DNA of 64,000 bases from Xylanibacter rodentium (GTDB lineage: Bacteria > Bacteroidota > Bacteroidia > Bacteroidales > Bacteroidaceae): positions 39,755-103,754 of the forward strand of contig NZ_JABKKE010000012.1 of the NCBI RefSeq assembly GCF_013166575.1, in the 5' to 3' direction. Positions within the stretch are counted from its first letter, which is position 1; every line of letters begins with the position of its first letter. Under the pieces are notes generated by a model, which saw only the letters and a list, made by a program, of their open reading frames with translations, searched no databases and was not told the DNA's origin. Made by a program: the position numbers and the translations under genes. Below, in pieces: positions 17,457 through 26,267 of the stretch.

Positions 17457-18914
17457 ATGGCTAAAAGTGATTTAAAACCGGCATGTGTTTTTGAACAGTT
17501 TGCAAAAATAAATGAAATACCGCGTCCTTCCAAGCGTGAGGAGAAAATGATAGACTATCTGAAAAACTGGGGAGAGAGCCATGGTTTGGAGACCAAGGTG
17601 GACAAGACAGGTAACGTCTTGATAAAGAAACCGGCCACTCCGGGATACGAGAATCTTAAGACAGTGATTATCCAAAGTCATATGGATATGGTCTGCGACA
17701 AGTTGGTGGACGTGGAATTCGATTTCGATAATGATCCCATACAGACCTATGTTGACGGTGAATGGCTTAAGGCTAAAGGTACGACGCTGGGAGCCGATGA
17801 CGGCATAGGCTGCGCCATAGAACTGGCTCTGTTGGAGGCCGATGGAGTTGAACACGGTCCGATAGAGTGTGTGTTCACACGCGACGAGGAGACACAACTG
17901 ACGGGTGCGAGTGGTATGGAAGCCGGTTTCATGACAGGAGACATGCTTATAAATCTGGACAGTGAGGACGAAGGACAATTCTTTGTATCGTGTGCCGGAG
18001 GACGCAGCACTACTGCCGAATTCATATTCGAGCGTGATGAGGCTCCTTCGGACTATTTTTTCATGCAGGGTTCTATAAAGGGGCTTACAGGTGGCCACTC
18101 TGGTGATGATATTGAGAAGAAGCGTGCCAATGCGATAAAGATTCTTGCACGTTTCCTTTATAAGGAAATGGAGAAGTGTGACGTGCGTCTGGTCAGGTTT
18201 GATTCTGGAAAGATGCATAATGCCATTCCACGTGACGGCAGGTTCACCATTGCCGTACCAAACGACAAGAAAGAAGACATAAAGGTAGACTGGAATGTGT
18301 TTGTGAGTGAGGTAGAAGACGAGTTTCATGTCACAGACACCAATATGGTGTTTGCCTTGGAGAGTGCCGATAGGGAGCCGGTGTTGCCGTCTGAGGTAGC
18401 GGTTAGTTTTGTTCGAGCCTTGCAGGGAGTGGACAACGGTGTGTTTGCAATGTGTCAGGACGAGGCGATTGCCGATATGGTAGAGACCTCAAGCAATATT
18501 GCAAGCATTGTGACTGAGGATAAAAGGATAATTGTAGTGTCGTCACAGCGCAGCAATGTGATGAGTAATCTGGACAATCAGTGCAACACGGTGAAAGCTG
18601 TTTTTGAACTCGCCGGTGCCAAGGTTATGCAGAATGACGGTTATCCGGCATGGAAGATGAATCCCGACAGTATGCTTACCAAAATAGTGGCGGACACATA
18701 TCGCAAGCTGTTTGGGAAGGAACCTGTTGTCAAAGGCATACATGCGGGATTGGAGTGCGGACTGTTCTCGGAGCGTTATCCCAACCTTGACATGGTGTCG
18801 TTCGGGCCAACATTGCGTTATGTTCATACACCGGAGGAAAGACTTCTTATACCTACCGTAGAAATGGTATGGAATCATTTATTGGAAATACTCAAGAATA
18901 TTCCGGCAAAATAA
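17457..18914 (+). CDS. pepD: Cytosolic beta-alanyl/Xaa-His dipeptidase PepD (M20C)
   Basis: 485 residues, full length. This zinc metallopeptidase cleaves Xaa-His and other dipeptides in the cytoplasm. The M20 metal ligands are visible in QSHMDMVCD, GADDGIGCAIEL and TRDEETQLTGASG, with the last His near HAGLECGLF or in the C-terminal segment. The lid/dimerisation domain includes LTGGHSGDDIEKKRANAIK. There is no signal peptide. The stop codon overlaps the start of the next small lipoprotein gene (TAATG), so the two are translationally coupled. Confidence 0.93.
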   Translation: MAKSDLKPACVFEQFAKINEIPRPSKREEKMIDYLKNWGESHGLETKVDKTGNVLIKKPATPGYENLKTVIIQSHMDMVCDKLVDVEFDFDNDPIQTYVDGEWLKAKGTTLGADDGIGCAIELALLEADGVEHGPIECVFTRDEETQLTGASGMEAGFMTGDMLINLDSEDEGQFFVSCAGGRSTTAEFIFERDEAPSDYFFMQGSIKGLTGGHSGDDIEKKRANAIKILARFLYKEMEKCDVRLVRFDSGKMHNAIPRDGRFTIAVPNDKKEDIKVDWNVFVSEVEDEFHVTDTNMVFALESADREPVLPSEVAVSFVRALQGVDNGVFAMCQDEAIADMVETSSNIASIVTEDKRIIVVSSQRSNVMSNLDNQCNTVKAVFELAGAKVMQNDGYPAWKMNPDSMLTKIVADTYRKLFGKEPVVKGIHAGLECGLFSERYPNLDMVSFGPTLRYVHTPEERLLIPTVEMVWNHLLEILKNIPAK

Positions 18915-19297
18915 TGAAAAGAAAACTATTTATAAATATAACGATGTGTATGGTTATGCTGTTGTCCGTATCGTGCGGACAACAGCATGACGCTGAACAT
19001 ATCGTGAAAGAGTTCATGAAGGAAAATATGAAGGATGCAGCTGCAATGTCATCTTTGGATTTTGACAGAATGGATTCGACAAGATTGATAAACGATTCGA
19101 TAATCACAAGTATACGTGCCCATGCCGGCGAATCAGGTATTTATAAGACAGAAATAAGCTATGGGAATGGAAAATCAGGCAAAGGAAAGAAGTTGTTTAT
19201 ACTTCGTGCAAGGTATCGTGTGGATGATGTAGATTGGTGCGATACATATTATTTGGATGCCGATTTGAAACGGGTAGTGGCTTTTAAGACCAACTAA
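18914..19297 (+). CDS. Small lipoprotein, unknown function
   Basis: 127 residues from the ATG at 18914, which overlaps the pepD stop by one base. An earlier in-frame start at 18869 would lie inside pepD and remove the signal. MKRKLFINITMCMVMLLSVS followed by CGQQ is a lipoprotein signal with Cys near residue 21. The rest is a short alpha+beta domain ending DVDWCDTYYLDADLKRVVAF. I recognise no family. Co-transcription with pepD is likely. Confidence 0.75.
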   Translation: MKRKLFINITMCMVMLLSVSCGQQHDAEHIVKEFMKENMKDAAAMSSLDFDRMDSTRLINDSIITSIRAHAGESGIYKTEISYGNGKSGKGKKLFILRARYRVDDVDWCDTYYLDADLKRVVAFKTN

Positions 19298-19339
19298 ACA
19301 ATGTTTTTTGCTGTTTATATGAAAAAACTTCATTGAAAA

Positions 19340-19371
19340 TTTGCAGGAATAAAAAAAAGGAACTACCTTTG
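19340..19371 (+). promoter_or_regulatory. Promoter of the tRNA pair
   Basis: TTTG (19340-19343), 20 bp, TACCTTTG (19364-19371), 41 bp upstream of tRNA-Ser. Confidence 0.7.
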
Positions 19372-19412
19372 CACCGCATTTGAGAGAAAGTGCTGCGGTA
19401 AGAAACCGGAAA

Positions 19413-19499
19413 GGAAGTTTGGGTGAGTGGCTGAAACCAGCAGTTTGCTAAACTGCCGTGCGTGTAAACGTACCGGGGGTTCGAATCCCCCAGCTTCCG
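19413..19499 (+). tRNA. tRNA-Ser(GCT)
   Basis: 87 nt with the long variable arm of serine tRNAs. Acceptor stem GGAAGTT / AGCTTCC, discriminator G. The anticodon arm GCAGT-TTGCTAA-ACTGC has anticodon GCT, which reads AGC and AGT. The T arm contains GGGGGTTCGAATCCCCC. The CCA end is not encoded. Confidence 0.95.
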
Positions 19500-19522
19500 C
19501 AGGTTTTCTTCTAGAATGAGAT

Positions 19523-19594
19523 GGTCGATTCATCTAATGGTTAGGATACAAGATTCTCAATCTTGGCATAGGGGTTCGATTCCCCTATCGACTA
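19523..19594 (+). tRNA. tRNA-Glu(CTC)
   Basis: 72-nt cloverleaf. Anticodon arm CAAGA-TTCTCAA-TCTTG with anticodon CTC, reading GAG. T arm AGGGGTTCGATTCCCCT. The acceptor stem GGTCGAT / ATCGACT has a G-U first pair. The CCA end is not encoded. It is 23 nt after tRNA-Ser and shares its promoter. It probably supplements a TTC isoacceptor encoded elsewhere. Confidence 0.9.
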
Positions 19595-19596
19595 CA

Positions 19597-19638
19597 GAAA
19601 CGGTCTCGGTAATATTTACCGAGACTGTTTCTTTTTTA
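19597..19638 (+). terminator. Rho-independent terminator of the tRNA operon
   Basis: Stem GAAACGGTCTCGGTAA / TTACCGAGACTGTTTC (16 bp with one G-U), 3-nt loop, followed by TTTTTTAT, immediately after tRNA-Glu. Confidence 0.85.
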
Positions 19639-19723
19639 TATGTTTTCAATAGAGTATGATTTTGAAAATCCAGTGGTTAATATTCATTTCTTTATGTGCC
19701 ATAAAAGGCAGAGTGTTCAAAAT

Positions 19724-19798
19724 AGGAAGAGAAAAGGTGAGGCTTTGATAATATGCTCCAAATATAGAGTATACTACTAAAGCCTCACTTTTTCTCCT
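19724..19798. terminator. Large inverted repeat, probably a bidirectional terminator
   Basis: Perfect 10-bp stem GTGAGGCTTT (19737-19746) / AAAGCCTCAC (19779-19788), extended imperfectly by purine-rich and T-rich flanks (GGAAGAGAAAAG / CTTTTTCTCC). It lies between the tRNA operon and the converging EFR1 gene. Confidence 0.5.
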
Positions 19799-19849
19799 GC
19801 TATTATGGACGATACTTCTAAAAGCCTTTGATATTGCTTACTAACTTAT

Positions 19850-20623
19850 TTATTTATTCTTGAAATAGTATTGTCCTCTCTTTTCCGTCCGCTTGCCATA
19901 GTTGATGGCGTGTACCGGACAATGGTGGTAGCATGCCAGACAACACGTGCAGCTTTCGTCGTGCTGCCATTCCGGTTTTTTCCCTTTTCCTCCGACGATG
20001 TCTCCCGTGGGGCATACCTCCGCGCATATTCCGCATTCGATGCAGGCGTCGTCTACTCGGAACGGCTTGTCGGTTATCATCCGGCGGTTGAAGTATTGTC
20101 CTATTACATATGAGTATAGCCTTGGTGTCGCTCCCTTTACGAGAGTGTCCGCTACATTCCTGTGCCCTTCTACATCCTTGGCAATCTTCTCGATAATCCT
20201 TTCCGCAGCCGCAATCTTCTCCTTTTCCCGCTCTTCTGTGTCTGTGTACATGAACGGCAGGCATACGTACGACTCCGGCATCACGATAGAGAACAGCCCT
20301 GTTGCTTTCATTCCACGCCGTCCGAGTTCCCTGTTGAGTATGGTCATCGTGTCGCCAACGGTGTCTCCGCATGTGCAGAGGGCGAAACAGTAGTGTCCCG
20401 CGGCATTGCTTACGGACATCTTTCTGATGAATTTGCGCACAATCTGCGGCGGCTGCCATCCATGTACGGGAAAACAGAATCCAATACGTTCGCCCTCGGC
20501 CAGAGTATAGCGACATTCGCCTTTCAGCTCTTCTGGTATGAACATCAGCTCTTCACCGGTTTTCCTGCTGATGGTCTCGGCAGCCCATCGGGTGTTTCCT
20601 GTCCCTGAGAAATAAAAGATCAT
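19850..20623 (-). CDS. EFR1-type flavodoxin-ferredoxin fusion protein
   Basis: 257 residues. A flavodoxin-like N-terminal domain begins MIFYFSGTGNTRWAAETI, where SGTGNT is the FMN phosphate loop. The C-terminal part carries two 4Fe-4S ferredoxin motifs, CIECGICAEVCPTG and CTCCLACYHHCPVH (about residues 196-240). EFR1 family proteins are cytoplasmic electron carriers of Bacteroidetes and clostridia, and the redox partner is generally unknown. The gene starts 12 bp after the PBP1A stop codon and probably forms the end of that operon. Confidence 0.88.
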   Translation of the reverse strand: MIFYFSGTGNTRWAAETISRKTGEELMFIPEELKGECRYTLAEGERIGFCFPVHGWQPPQIVRKFIRKMSVSNAAGHYCFALCTCGDTVGDTMTILNRELGRRGMKATGLFSIVMPESYVCLPFMYTDTEEREKEKIAAAERIIEKIAKDVEGHRNVADTLVKGATPRLYSYVIGQYFNRRMITDKPFRVDDACIECGICAEVCPTGDIVGGKGKKPEWQHDESCTCCLACYHHCPVHAINYGKRTEKRGQYYFKNK

Positions 20624-20635
20624 ATGTTCCGTTCT

Positions 20636-23152
20636 TTAAAAATACACGTCGTCAACAGCCGTCTTCTTGTTTTCCGTCGCTTCACCTTGATGCCGGTCGG
20701 AATGGGCGGGTGGGGGAGTTGCATTATTGTTGTCGGTGGCATACGGTTCCCCGCCATCGTTCTTTATCGTTTCCATATCAGGTGTGGCAATACTGTCTGA
20801 GGCAATGCTGTCGCTGTCTCTCCTTTGATAATAGCTTGCGCATGTATACATACCGTAGTCGACGTCAGCTCCCGGTCCACTGAACTTGCCGTGATATTTC
20901 TTGAAATCAGGGTCTCCCAGTACCGACTCGAAGAAATATCCGCATATAGGCAGAGCTGTGCGGCTTCCCTGTCCGAGTTGTCCTGTGCGGAAATGTATCG
21001 AGCGGTATTCGCCGCCCACCCAGGCACCGGCCACGAGTTTGGGACTTACTCCTACGAACCATGCGTCGGAGTGGTTGTTCGACGTTCCCGTCTTTCCGCC
21101 GAACTCCGTGTCGTTGTACTTGCCGACATATCGCCACAGGTTCATGCTCGTGCCTCCCGGCTCGCGCATGCCTCCCATGAGGAGTTTCTGTACAAGGAAT
21201 GCGCTTTTGGCCGACAGTGCCTGACGTTGTTCCGTGGGAGCCTTGTATATCTCGTTTCCGTTGCGGTCCACTATCCTTGTCACGAGTACCGGCTCATGCA
21301 TCTTTCCGTCGTTTGCAGCCGTGGCATATGCGTTTACGAGCTCGAGCAGGTTGACATCGCTTGCTCCGAGCGTCAGCGACGGTGTGGCGTCGAGCTTGCT
21401 CTTTATGCCCATGGCCTTGGCGGTGGTGATGATGTTTTCTATGCCGACTTCCTGTCCGAGTTTCACGGCAACGGAATTTATGCTCTGTGCGAAAGCAGCT
21501 TTCAATGGCATGGAGTCACCGGTAAAGTATCCGTTGGCATTGGTCGGTGCCCATATCACCTCTTTCTTTTTTCTGCTGTCATACACTTTCATGCTGAAAT
21601 ATGAGTCAACTCTCCTGTCGCATGGTGTCAGTCCCTGATTCATGGCTTCGGCATAGACAAATAGTTTGAATGTAGATCCAGGCTGTCTCATGGCTGTCAC
21701 TTTGTCATATTTCCACGTCTCAAAGTCAATGTCGCCAACCCATGCTTTCACGTGTCCTGTTTCGGACTCCATTGCCACGAATCCACAGTGCATGAAACGC
21801 TCCATGTACCGTATGGAGTCCATCGTGCTCATCTCTTTCTCTACCGTTCCGTTTTCGTAGTCGAACAGTTTCACTGTGTGCGTTTTGTTCAGATAGAAGT
21901 CTACGGAGTCCGGACTGTCGGGATATTTCTGCGTCAGATACTTGTATACAGGCAATTTCTTTGCAAGGTTTTCTATGAAATCAGGTATCTCAACGTGGTG
22001 CTCATCCTGCCATGGATTGGTCTTTCCCCAATGGTTGTCGAAGTTGCGTTGTACCACTTTCATCTGCTTGCGGGCTGCTTCTTCGGCATACTTTTGCATT
22101 CGTGTGTCGATGGTTGTGTATATCTTCAGTCCGTCCCTGTATAGATCTTTTCCGTTTTCCTTCAGCCATTCTCTAAGTTCTCCGGCCACAGCCTCGCGGA
22201 AGTAGAGTGCCTGCCCGTCATAGTTGTTCTCAACGCTATAGTCCAGCTTTATCGGTACAGACTTCATTGTGTCGTACTGCGCTTTCGTGATAAATCCGTG
22301 GGTCATCATGTTGTTGAGCACGGTGTTGCGTCGCCTGAGGCTGTTTTTGGGGTTTATCTTGGGGTTGTAGAATGTCGTAGCCTTGAGCATACCCACAAGT
22401 ACGGCAGCCTGTTCGGTTGTCATTTCTTTGGGGGTGTTGCCAAAGTATGTCTTGCAGGCCGTTTTGATACCGAAAGCATTTGAGCCGAAATCCACGGTGT
22501 TGGCATACATCGTCAGTATCTCTTTCTTGTCGAAATATAGTTCAATCTTTACTGCAGTAATCCATTCTTTCGTCTTCATTATCAGCAGTTTGAGTCCAGG
22601 CACCTTGCCGAGTGGTCCCACCGGATAGTCGGTACGTGCCTTGAGCATGTTCTTCACGAGTTGCTGTGTAATGGTCGATGCTCCGCGTGCGTCACGGTGC
22701 ACTATGTAATCCTTTCCTGCGGCGACAATTCCTTTCAGATCCACTCCGAAGTGGCTGTAGAACCGTTCGTCTTCGGTGGATATGAGAGCCTGCCAGAATA
22801 CAGGATTCACGTCTTCATATGCCACGGGGGTCCTGTTCTCGCTGAAGTATTTTCCTATCAGCACCCCGTCGGCGCTGTACAGTTCAGATGCTTCGCTTGT
22901 CTCGGCGGTCTTGATGTCTTCTATTGTCGGCGACTTGCCGAAGAGCCACAGGAAGTTGTTGTCCACGGCAATAAGATACAGGATGAACAATATGAATATC
23001 GAGCAGACACCGGAAACAATCTTTATATACCACGGGCGTCCACGGAAAAGATTCTTGTACCATGTACCTATATTACGTATTTTCTTCAACAAAAGGGCCG
23101 CCAGGTCTCCGGCTTTCCCTTTCCTGTCTTTATTGTCTGAATTGTTGTTCAT
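20636..23152 (-). CDS. mrcA: Bifunctional penicillin-binding protein 1A
   Basis: 838 residues. It polymerises and cross-links peptidoglycan at the outer face of the inner membrane. A short cytoplasmic N-terminus precedes one TM helix (about 42-64). The GT51 glycosyltransferase (about 95-275) has its catalytic Glu in STEDERFYSHFGVDLKG and also RGASTITQQLVKN. The transpeptidase has its SxxK serine in MRQPGSTFKLFVY, SxN in AQSINSVAVK and KTGT in GGKTGTSNNHSDAWFVG. The C-terminal 70 residues are low-complexity (Asp/Asn/Ser rich). The start overlaps the miaA stop by 4 bp (ATGA). Confidence 0.94.
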   Translation of the reverse strand: MNNNSDNKDRKGKAGDLAALLLKKIRNIGTWYKNLFRGRPWYIKIVSGVCSIFILFILYLIAVDNNFLWLFGKSPTIEDIKTAETSEASELYSADGVLIGKYFSENRTPVAYEDVNPVFWQALISTEDERFYSHFGVDLKGIVAAGKDYIVHRDARGASTITQQLVKNMLKARTDYPVGPLGKVPGLKLLIMKTKEWITAVKIELYFDKKEILTMYANTVDFGSNAFGIKTACKTYFGNTPKEMTTEQAAVLVGMLKATTFYNPKINPKNSLRRRNTVLNNMMTHGFITKAQYDTMKSVPIKLDYSVENNYDGQALYFREAVAGELREWLKENGKDLYRDGLKIYTTIDTRMQKYAEEAARKQMKVVQRNFDNHWGKTNPWQDEHHVEIPDFIENLAKKLPVYKYLTQKYPDSPDSVDFYLNKTHTVKLFDYENGTVEKEMSTMDSIRYMERFMHCGFVAMESETGHVKAWVGDIDFETWKYDKVTAMRQPGSTFKLFVYAEAMNQGLTPCDRRVDSYFSMKVYDSRKKKEVIWAPTNANGYFTGDSMPLKAAFAQSINSVAVKLGQEVGIENIITTAKAMGIKSKLDATPSLTLGASDVNLLELVNAYATAANDGKMHEPVLVTRIVDRNGNEIYKAPTEQRQALSAKSAFLVQKLLMGGMREPGGTSMNLWRYVGKYNDTEFGGKTGTSNNHSDAWFVGVSPKLVAGAWVGGEYRSIHFRTGQLGQGSRTALPICGYFFESVLGDPDFKKYHGKFSGPGADVDYGMYTCASYYQRRDSDSIASDSIATPDMETIKNDGGEPYATDNNNATPPPAHSDRHQGEATENKKTAVDDVYF

Positions 23153-24057
23153 AAGTTTTGGGAAATATAATCCATTATTTCTGTTCTGTCATCGGGACAG
23201 AACCATGCGATATCCTTGTCACGTTTGAACCATGTCAACTGTTTGCGGGCATAGCGTCTTGTGTCAGACTTGATGCGTTCTATCGCCTCGTCGAGCATGT
23301 ATTTGCCTTCGATATATTCGAATATCTCTTTATATCCCACTGTGTTCAGCGAGTTTAGTTCTTTCTGCGGGTATAGTGCCAGTGCCTCTTCAACGAGTCC
23401 TTCTTCGATCATGCGGTCCACTCTGTTGTTTATACGTTCGTAGAGTTCTTCACGAGGTCTGTTGAGAGCTATTTTCATGATGTTGTCAAACGGCCGTGCT
23501 TTTTTCTCCCTTTTGCGGAAATGCGTGTATGTCAGACCTGTCTGATAACAAATTTCCAGTCCGTGTATCACGCGGCGCGGATTCTTCTTGTCCACTATCG
23601 CGTAGTATTCGGGGTCCATGAGCCGCAGTTCTTCGCACAGTCTTTCAAAACCGTCGCTTTCCAGTCGTTCTTTCAGCATTTGGCGAGTTTCGTCATTTAT
23701 GGTCGGAATGTCGTCTATGCCGTTGCACACACTGTCTATGTACATCATCGAGCCGCCGCTCATCAGAGCCATGCCGTGTCTGCTTTCTGCAAACAATTGC
23801 GGCAGCAGACACGTCACGTCCTGTTCAAACATCGACGCGTTGTAGTATTCGGACAGGTCCAGTGAACCTACAAAATAGTGTTTCACCTCTGTTTGCTGTT
23901 CCGTCGTTGGAGCCGCCGTACCGATTCTCAATCCCCGGTAAATCTGTCTCGAGTCGGCATTTATTATCGGTATTCCGTACTGTCGTGCAATGTCCATGCA
24001 CAGTTCGGTCTTCCCGACGGCCGTAGGCCCTGTGACCACTACGAGCGTTCTTTTCAT
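23149..24057 (-). CDS. miaA: tRNA dimethylallyltransferase MiaA
   Basis: 302 residues, normal length. It transfers the dimethylallyl group to A37 of tRNAs reading UNN codons. The P-loop is VVTGPTAVGKTELCMDIA. The substrate motifs are NADSRQIYRGLRIGTA and GGSMMYIDSVCNGIDDIP. The C-terminal RRYARKQLTWFKRDKDIAWF binds the tRNA. It is translationally coupled to lpxA upstream (TGATG, 1-bp overlap) and PBP1A downstream (4-bp overlap). Confidence 0.95.
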   Translation of the reverse strand: MKRTLVVVTGPTAVGKTELCMDIARQYGIPIINADSRQIYRGLRIGTAAPTTEQQTEVKHYFVGSLDLSEYYNASMFEQDVTCLLPQLFAESRHGMALMSGGSMMYIDSVCNGIDDIPTINDETRQMLKERLESDGFERLCEELRLMDPEYYAIVDKKNPRRVIHGLEICYQTGLTYTHFRKREKKARPFDNIMKIALNRPREELYERINNRVDRMIEEGLVEEALALYPQKELNSLNTVGYKEIFEYIEGKYMLDEAIERIKSDTRRYARKQLTWFKRDKDIAWFCPDDRTEIMDYISQNL

Positions 24058-24827
24058 CAGCGTATTATTCCGCGCTTTGAGTTTTCAATGAACGAACAGA
24101 TGTATTCCACTTCCTTCACGCCCGGATATTTGGCTCTTGCCTCCTGTATGCCATCCTTTATTATGCCATTGGCATAGATGGTACGGTACGTGTCGTGAAT
24201 TATATCAATCGTCTCGTTGCTGAATCCTCTGCGGCGCAGTCCTACGATGTTTATTCCGCAATACCTTGTAGGCTCCTTACCTGCGATGATGTACGGTGGT
24301 ATGTCCTGACTGAAGCGGCTTCCGCCCTGTATCATTACATATCCGCCGATGCGGCAGAACTGGTGTGACAGCACCACAGCGCTTATTATGGCGTTGTCGT
24401 CCACGGTCACCTCACCGGCGAACTTGGTGGAGTTGCCTATTATCAATCCGTTGCCCAATACACAGTCGTGTGCCACGTGCATGTTTTCCATCAGCAGGTT
24501 GTTCGATCCGACAATGGTCGTCCCCTTGCTTGCCGTGCCCCGGCTGATGGTCACGTTCTCCCGCACACTGTTGTTGTCGCCAATCTCGCATAGTGTGTCC
24601 TCGCCGCGATATTTCAGGTCTTGCGGCTTGGTGCTTATGCTTGCTCCCGGAAAAAACTCGTTGTTGTTGCCTATACGGGCTCCTGCATGTACGGTGACAC
24701 TGTTATAGAATTTGTTGTTGTCTCCGATGACGGTGTTTTTGTCGATATAGCAGAAAGGGCCGATGATGTTGTTGTCACCGAGCTTTGCCTCCGGATCGAC
24801 AAATGCCATGGGGCTTATTTGATTCAT
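24057..24827 (-). CDS. lpxA: UDP-GlcNAc acyltransferase LpxA
   Basis: 256 residues. It catalyses the first step of lipid A synthesis, 3-O-acylation of UDP-GlcNAc from acyl-ACP. It opens with hexapeptide left-handed beta-helix repeats (NIIGPFCYIDKNTVIGDNNK, then VHAGARIGNNNEF). The catalytic His is in LMENMHVAHDCVLGNG. The C-terminal helical domain contains GLRRRGFSNETIDIIHDTYR. It lies 16 bp downstream of lpxC-fabZ in the same operon. Confidence 0.95.
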   Translation of the reverse strand: MNQISPMAFVDPEAKLGDNNIIGPFCYIDKNTVIGDNNKFYNSVTVHAGARIGNNNEFFPGASISTKPQDLKYRGEDTLCEIGDNNSVRENVTISRGTASKGTTIVGSNNLLMENMHVAHDCVLGNGLIIGNSTKFAGEVTVDDNAIISAVVLSHQFCRIGGYVMIQGGSRFSQDIPPYIIAGKEPTRYCGINIVGLRRRGFSNETIDIIHDTYRTIYANGIIKDGIQEARAKYPGVKEVEYICSFIENSKRGIIR

Positions 24828-24843
24828 GTCTATTGTTTTTTTA

Positions 24844-26226
24844 TTACTTGTTCTTTACGATTTGGGCTGTAAATGTAGCCTCCGATACAACGTGGTCGCC
24901 TACGAATACGTATCCGCGCATAGACGATATGCCGTGGCGTACCGGTGCGAGCAGGTCGACTTTGAATATGAGCGTGTCGCCGGGAACCACTTTCTGCCGG
25001 AATTTTACATCGTCTATCCTCATGAAATATGTAGACCATCGTTCGGGTTCCTCCACTGTGTTCAATACGAGCAGTCCGCCGCACTGTGCCATGGCCTCTA
25101 TCTGCAATACGCCGGGCATTACCGGTTCCTGCGGGAAATGTCCTTGGAAGAACGGCTCGTTGCTCGTGATGTTCTTCACGCCGACAATGCTTGTCGCTCC
25201 CAAAGCTATCACTTTGTCTACCAGCTGCATGGGGTAGCGGTGGGGCAGGAGTTCGCGGATGCGGTTGACGTCCATTATAGGTGCTTCGTTGGGATCGTAG
25301 ATAGGTGCCTGCACGTCGTGCTTGCGTATCTCTTTGCGCATTTGTCTTGCAAACTTGTTGTTGATGGTGTGGCCGGGTCGTGTGGCGATGATGCGTCCCT
25401 TGATGGGCTTGCCTATGAGGGCGAGGTCGCCGACGATGTCAAGCAGTTTGTGGCGCGTGCACTCGTTTTCCCATACGAGCGCCTTGTTCTGGATGTATCC
25501 CAGTTCCGACGCATCATGGTGCGGAGCCTGAATCATGTCGGCCAGCTTGTCAAGCTGTTCCTGCGAAATCTGCTTTTCGTAGATGACGATGGCGTTGTCC
25601 AGGTCGCCGCCTTTTATCAGGTTGGCTTTGAGCAGGGGTTCGATGTCCCTTACGAACACGAACGTGCGTGCCGGTGCAATCTCGGTGGTGAAATGTTCGG
25701 CTTTGTCAAGTGATGCGAACTGGCTGTTGATGAACTTCGAGTTGAAGGAGCACATGGCTGTCAGACTGAACTCTTCATCTGGAAGTATTGTGATGCACGA
25801 CCCTGTAGTTTCGTCTCTTACCTCTATCTTCTTCCTTATTATATACCAGTCTTTGGGTGCGTTCTGTTCTTCTATGCCCACTTCCTTGATTCTTTCCACG
25901 TATTGTATCGCGCTGCCGTCCAATATCGGAAATTCGGGGCCGTTCACCTGAATCAGACAGTTGTCTATGCCGAGAGCGTAGAGGGCTGCCAGTCCGTGTT
26001 CGACTGTCGAGACTCTTATGTCGCCCTTGCCAAGCACGGTGCCGCGCTGTGTGTCCACCACGTTTTCCGCTATGGCGTCTATTACCGGCATCCCGTCCAG
26101 GTCGATTCTCTGTATCTTGTAGCCTGTATTTTCGCCGGCCGGGTTAAACGTCACCGTGAGGCTCAGTCCTGTATGCAGACCTTTTCCGCAGAGGGAGAAG
26201 CTGCCTTTCAGTGTCTTTTGTTTCAT
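24844..26226 (-). CDS. lpxC-fabZ: Fused LpxC deacetylase / FabZ dehydratase
   Basis: 460 residues joining two enzymes in one chain, the arrangement known in Bacteroidetes. Residues 1-305 are the zinc deacetylase LpxC, the committed step of lipid A synthesis, with zinc ligands in STVEHGLAALYA and HKLLDIVGDLALIG. From about 315 the protein is FabZ, the (3R)-hydroxyacyl-ACP dehydratase, with LLPHRYPMQLVDKVIAL and the hot-dog active site FFQGHFPQEPVMPGVLQIEA. The fusion puts the two enzymes competing for beta-hydroxyacyl-ACP in fixed ratio. Between lpxD and lpxA. Confidence 0.96.
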   Translation of the reverse strand: MKQKTLKGSFSLCGKGLHTGLSLTVTFNPAGENTGYKIQRIDLDGMPVIDAIAENVVDTQRGTVLGKGDIRVSTVEHGLAALYALGIDNCLIQVNGPEFPILDGSAIQYVERIKEVGIEEQNAPKDWYIIRKKIEVRDETTGSCITILPDEEFSLTAMCSFNSKFINSQFASLDKAEHFTTEIAPARTFVFVRDIEPLLKANLIKGGDLDNAIVIYEKQISQEQLDKLADMIQAPHHDASELGYIQNKALVWENECTRHKLLDIVGDLALIGKPIKGRIIATRPGHTINNKFARQMRKEIRKHDVQAPIYDPNEAPIMDVNRIRELLPHRYPMQLVDKVIALGATSIVGVKNITSNEPFFQGHFPQEPVMPGVLQIEAMAQCGGLLVLNTVEEPERWSTYFMRIDDVKFRQKVVPGDTLIFKVDLLAPVRHGISSMRGYVFVGDHVVSEATFTAQIVKNK

Positions 26227-26267
26227 TGAATGGTAAATTATGTTGTTTTTCTTCTTGTTCGTTTTGT